Positions 7,202-8,773 of a DNA stretch of 8,773 nucleotides are shown piece after piece; position 1 is the stretch's first letter, and every line of letters begins with the position of its first letter. Below the pieces are notes generated by a model. It was not told where the DNA came from. It saw only the letters and a program-made list of their open reading frames with translations, and made no database searches. The DNA comes from Pseudomonadota bacterium (GTDB taxonomy: Bacteria > Myxococcota > Bradymonadia > UBA4248): positions 1-8,773 of the forward strand of contig JAGACY010000392.1 in NCBI GenBank assembly GCA_017613855.1. The letters are read 5' to 3'. The position numbers were made by a program, and so were the translations under genes.

Positions 7202-7229
7202 AATACGTAATAGTGAATAATGAATAACT
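7202..7229 (+). repeat. Heptad array, inverted partner of 7153-7180
   Basis: Plus-strand units are AATACGT, AATAGTG, AATAATG and AATAACT. With the array at 7153-7180 it forms an imperfect inverted repeat around about 21 unique bases, and it directly precedes hairpin cluster 3. Confidence 0.65.
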
Positions 7230-7232
7230 AAA

Positions 7233-7344
7233 GCGCAGGGCGTATTGGCGCAGCCAATAGCCCGAGCGCGCAGGGCGTATTGGCGCAGCCAATAGCCCGA
7301 GCGCGCAGGGCGTATGGCGTGCCGAAGGCCGCCATAGCCGCGCA
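7233..7344 (+). repeat. Bulged-hairpin cluster 3, three units of period 35
   Basis: Units 7233-7267 and 7268-7302 are identical. Each contains GC-G-TATTGGC, loop GCA, GCCAATAGC (cores 7240-7261 and 7275-7296). The third begins with the same GCGCAGGGCGTAT but has a different core (7310-7338): stem TATGGCG/CGCCATA, with an inner GCC-GAA-GGC. The bulged G is kept in all three. The cluster lies between the terminator at 7366 and the duct gene, so it could fall in the 5' part of the efflux transcript. Confidence 0.88.
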
Positions 7345-7365
7345 ACAAAAAAATTGTCAAAGAAC

Positions 7366-7387
7366 AAAAAAAGCCCCTCGCGGGGCT
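7366..7387 (-). terminator. Rho-independent terminator of the 7428-7994 gene
   Basis: Read on the minus strand, AGCCCC-GCGA-GGGGCT forms a six-pair stem with a four-base loop, followed directly by seven T. It lies about 40 bases beyond the stop codon of the anchored hypothetical gene. It separates that gene from the efflux operon. Confidence 0.85.
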
Positions 7388-7406
7388 AGAATATAACACA
7401 ATTCAC

Positions 7407-7429
7407 AAAGTCTTAAATTTTGAGACTTT
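7407..7429 (-). repeat. Inverted repeat overlapping the stop codon of the 7428-7994 gene
   Basis: AAAGTCT (7407-7413) and AGACTTT (7423-7429) are exact seven-base complementary arms around a nine-base AT-rich loop. The second arm overlaps the TAA stop. No T-run follows, so it is not the terminator itself, which comes 20 bases later. It may protect the 3' end of the mRNA or be incidental. Confidence 0.4.
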
Positions 7430-7994
7430 ATTCATCCTCTCGTCCAAATCCCGACTCAACGGTCCTGAATGAACGCACGGACTGATTATATGCCTTGACG
7501 AAATCGGGATCCGACGTCAAATCGATTCGCCATACCATGTCATTGCGCAGCAGCGTATAGTTTTTCTGTCTCTCTTTGTCGCGTTCCTTATCAAAATAAA
7601 CGATTTCGAGTTTGGCCTTGCCATCGATCATATAATCGAAAAATTTGGTAGACGTTTTTTTAACTTCAAAGCCGCCCTGCTTGGACATGCGGTCCATGAG
7701 CGTATCCCAGGTCCAGAAGAGCTCGGGTTTTTCGCGATCGGAGGTCGTTCCCGACTCGCGGTTCATGTTGTTATCGTGCATGGCCTGCATCTTTTCCTGA
7801 ATATCCTTGGTAAAGGTGCGCTTAAAAGCTTTGAGATCATGCTGCTGAGCCGCATAGATGGCATCGTCGAGTACGCCGTCTGGCATGCGCACGAAATCGC
7901 GCGGTGTCAGACGCATAAAAAACATGTAACCAGCAGCCAGTATCGTCAAAAGAACGATGCCACCAATGATTTTTAAGGATTTTGGAATTGCCAT
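7428..7994 (-). CDS. Membrane-anchored hypothetical protein
   Basis: I do not recognise this 188-residue protein. A single hydrophobic segment at about 8-27 follows MAIPKSLK, giving an N-terminal anchor with the rest probably outside the cytoplasm. The soluble part begins with a helical stretch (LDDAIYAAQQHDLKAFKRTF) and then has alternating strands and charged segments, with no Cys and an acidic end (GREDE). This layout resembles small anchored NTF2-like/DUF4878-type proteins, but only weakly. The start is well supported: AGGAG at 8000-8004 with five bases to the ATG. It has its own candidate promoter and a Rho-independent terminator, so it looks monocistronic and separate from the pump operon. 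Confidence 0.8.
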   Translation of the reverse strand: MAIPKSLKIIGGIVLLTILAAGYMFFMRLTPRDFVRMPDGVLDDAIYAAQQHDLKAFKRTFTKDIQEKMQAMHDNNMNRESGTTSDREKPELFWTWDTLMDRMSKQGGFEVKKTSTKFFDYMIDGKAKLEIVYFDKERDKERQKNYTLLRNDMVWRIDLTSDPDFVKAYNQSVRSFRTVESGFGREDE

Positions 7995-8028
7995 GTTTGC
8001 TCCTGAATGATTTCTTGCGAAAGGAATT

Positions 8029-8058
8029 ATTATTAGGAAGAGATATGCAAATCATCAA
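8029..8058 (-). promoter_or_regulatory. Candidate sigma-70-like promoter for the 7428-7994 gene
   Basis: The minus strand carries TTGATG (8053-8058) and AATAAT (8029-8034), separated by 18 bases and placed upstream of the AGGAG-ATG start. The hexamers match the consensus at four and five of six positions. AT-rich intergenic DNA produces such matches by chance, so this is a candidate only. Confidence 0.35.
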
Positions 8059-8069
8059 ATGACATACCT

Positions 8070-8082
8070 TAGGATTTTCCTA
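8070..8082. repeat. Short dyad TAGGA-TTT-TCCTA upstream of the candidate promoter
   Basis: Five-base arms around a three-base centre lie between the stop of the Cys-rich gene and the candidate promoter. It could be a small operator or a weak transcript-end hairpin. There is no T-run to make it a convincing terminator for the upstream gene. Confidence 0.25.
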
Positions 8083-8098
8083 TAATTCGGCTGTTTAA

Positions 8099-8773
8099 TT
8101 AAAAGCTGACCGGAAATTCGATGATGGGACCTTTATTAACACTCGTTCCGATATCTTTTATATTATTATTAGCGGATGTCGAAATAGACACTTGAAAACT
8201 ATCTTTACCGGCAGTGTAAGTCGTGCGCACACTGCAATTTGATTGTATATTATCCAAATAGCAGCCTCCGATTTCATAGACTTTAATAATATCATTGTTG
8301 TAAATCGGTGCACTCATTTTATAAACAATAAAATTATTATTTCCGCCGAGTGATGTAAAAAGAAGAGTACTTGTACCGCATTTTTTATAATGACATGTGC
8401 TGGAATCTACGACAGCATCATGTTTTCCTGTTGACTGGTCTATATGAGAAAAATCTTTGGATTTATCAGCGATACTTTCTGCATATCCGACCATCTCTCC
8501 ATTGCGCCATATCTCGACAGCATCAATATCCGCGCCGGGATCTTCACCACTACCATTTGTCAAATCAACGATTCGTACATATTGATAGATTTCACACCTA
8601 CCGCCATCGCATATTCCCAGGCACTCGGGATCATCTTTCCATTGGCTGTCCATACATTTTTGAACTTTTGTGCCGGAACACCGTGTTTTTCCTTCTTCAC
8701 ACTGAACGCATACATTCCCCATGCAAATAGGCCTTTCATCCGGACATTTATCTTCTTTATATCGATAATTCAC
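8099..8773 (-). CDS. Secreted Cys-rich protein, C-terminal part (cut by window edge)
   Basis: The reading frame runs off the right edge. The GTG at the very edge gives no signal peptide, so I treat the 224 visible residues as the C-terminal part of a longer protein. Residues 10-60 contain nine Cys in a repeat-like spacing, including RCSGTKVQKC followed by a Trp and two more Cys pairs. Modules of this kind are common in secreted proteins of Myxococcota and Bradymonadota. From about 65 a beta-rich domain begins with YVRIVDLTNGSG and the acidic motif DPGADIDAVEIWRNGE, possibly a calcium-binding sandwich fold. It carries four more Cys (127, 132, 171, 180) and runs to the C-terminus. An extracellular or surface location is inferred. 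Two hand-counted 60-base lines are 35% and 38% GC, against 55% for one line in the RND gene. Confidence 0.75.
   Translation of the reverse strand: MNYRYKEDKCPDERPICMGNVCVQCEEGKTRCSGTKVQKCMDSQWKDDPECLGICDGGRCEIYQYVRIVDLTNGSGEDPGADIDAVEIWRNGEMVGYAESIADKSKDFSHIDQSTGKHDAVVDSSTCHYKKCGTSTLLFTSLGGNNNFIVYKMSAPIYNNDIIKVYEIGGCYLDNIQSNCSVRTTYTAGKDSFQVSISTSANNNIKDIGTSVNKGPIIEFPVSF

Noticed and set aside
7233..7344. CRISPR array
   Set aside because: The period is 35 with no unique spacers. Two units are fully identical, and the variable part is itself a hairpin. No cas genes are present.
7172..7399. Open frame of 75 codons on the minus strand
   Set aside because: It reads through the terminator and the hairpin cluster, and its repeated peptide follows from the 35-bp repeat.

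Overview
The window reads as a chromosomal stretch of a Gram-negative bacterium with moderate GC in its genes. The organism is probably deltaproteobacterial in the broad sense, such as Myxococcota or Bradymonadota. That placement is an inference: it rests on a secreted protein at the right edge with a Cys-rich module of the kind common in those groups, and on the complete outer-membrane efflux system. All five supported genes lie on the minus strand, so the window is best read from right to left.

Layout in transcription order. (1) 8099-8773: the C-terminal part of a secreted Cys-rich protein, AT-richer than its neighbours. (2) 7428-7994: a small membrane-anchored protein of unknown function with a good Shine-Dalgarno sequence, a candidate promoter and a clear Rho-independent terminator. 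(3) 5678-7120: an outer-membrane lipoprotein of the TolC/NodT family. (4) 4219-5463: a periplasmic adaptor of the HlyD/RND type. (5) 506-3781: an RND inner-membrane transporter. Genes 3 to 5 make a complete tripartite efflux pump. The RND protein takes up substrate and uses the proton gradient, the adaptor bridges the periplasm, and the lipoprotein forms the exit duct. The substrate cannot be read from the sequence. The left 505 bases contain no supported gene.

The most unusual content lies between the genes. The pump genes are co-directional but separated by gaps of 214 and 437 bp, and these gaps, together with those upstream and downstream of the pump, hold three families of short repeats. 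The first is a period-7 tandem repeat, mostly of the form AATNNNN. It occurs as degenerate arrays in the gaps around the pump genes and as 13 perfect AATGCGG copies directly before the ribosome binding site of the RND gene. The second is a set of seven short hairpins with a constant frame (GCGTAT...ATAGC, with one bulged G) but different, internally complementary stems. They sit in three clusters with about 13 nt between neighbours. The third is a 75-bp element with a 21-bp hairpin, present twice in inverted orientation and exactly flanking the adaptor gene. Heptad arrays and hairpin clusters are adjacent in all three places where hairpins occur, which suggests a composite REP- or MITE-like family that invades intergenic DNA.
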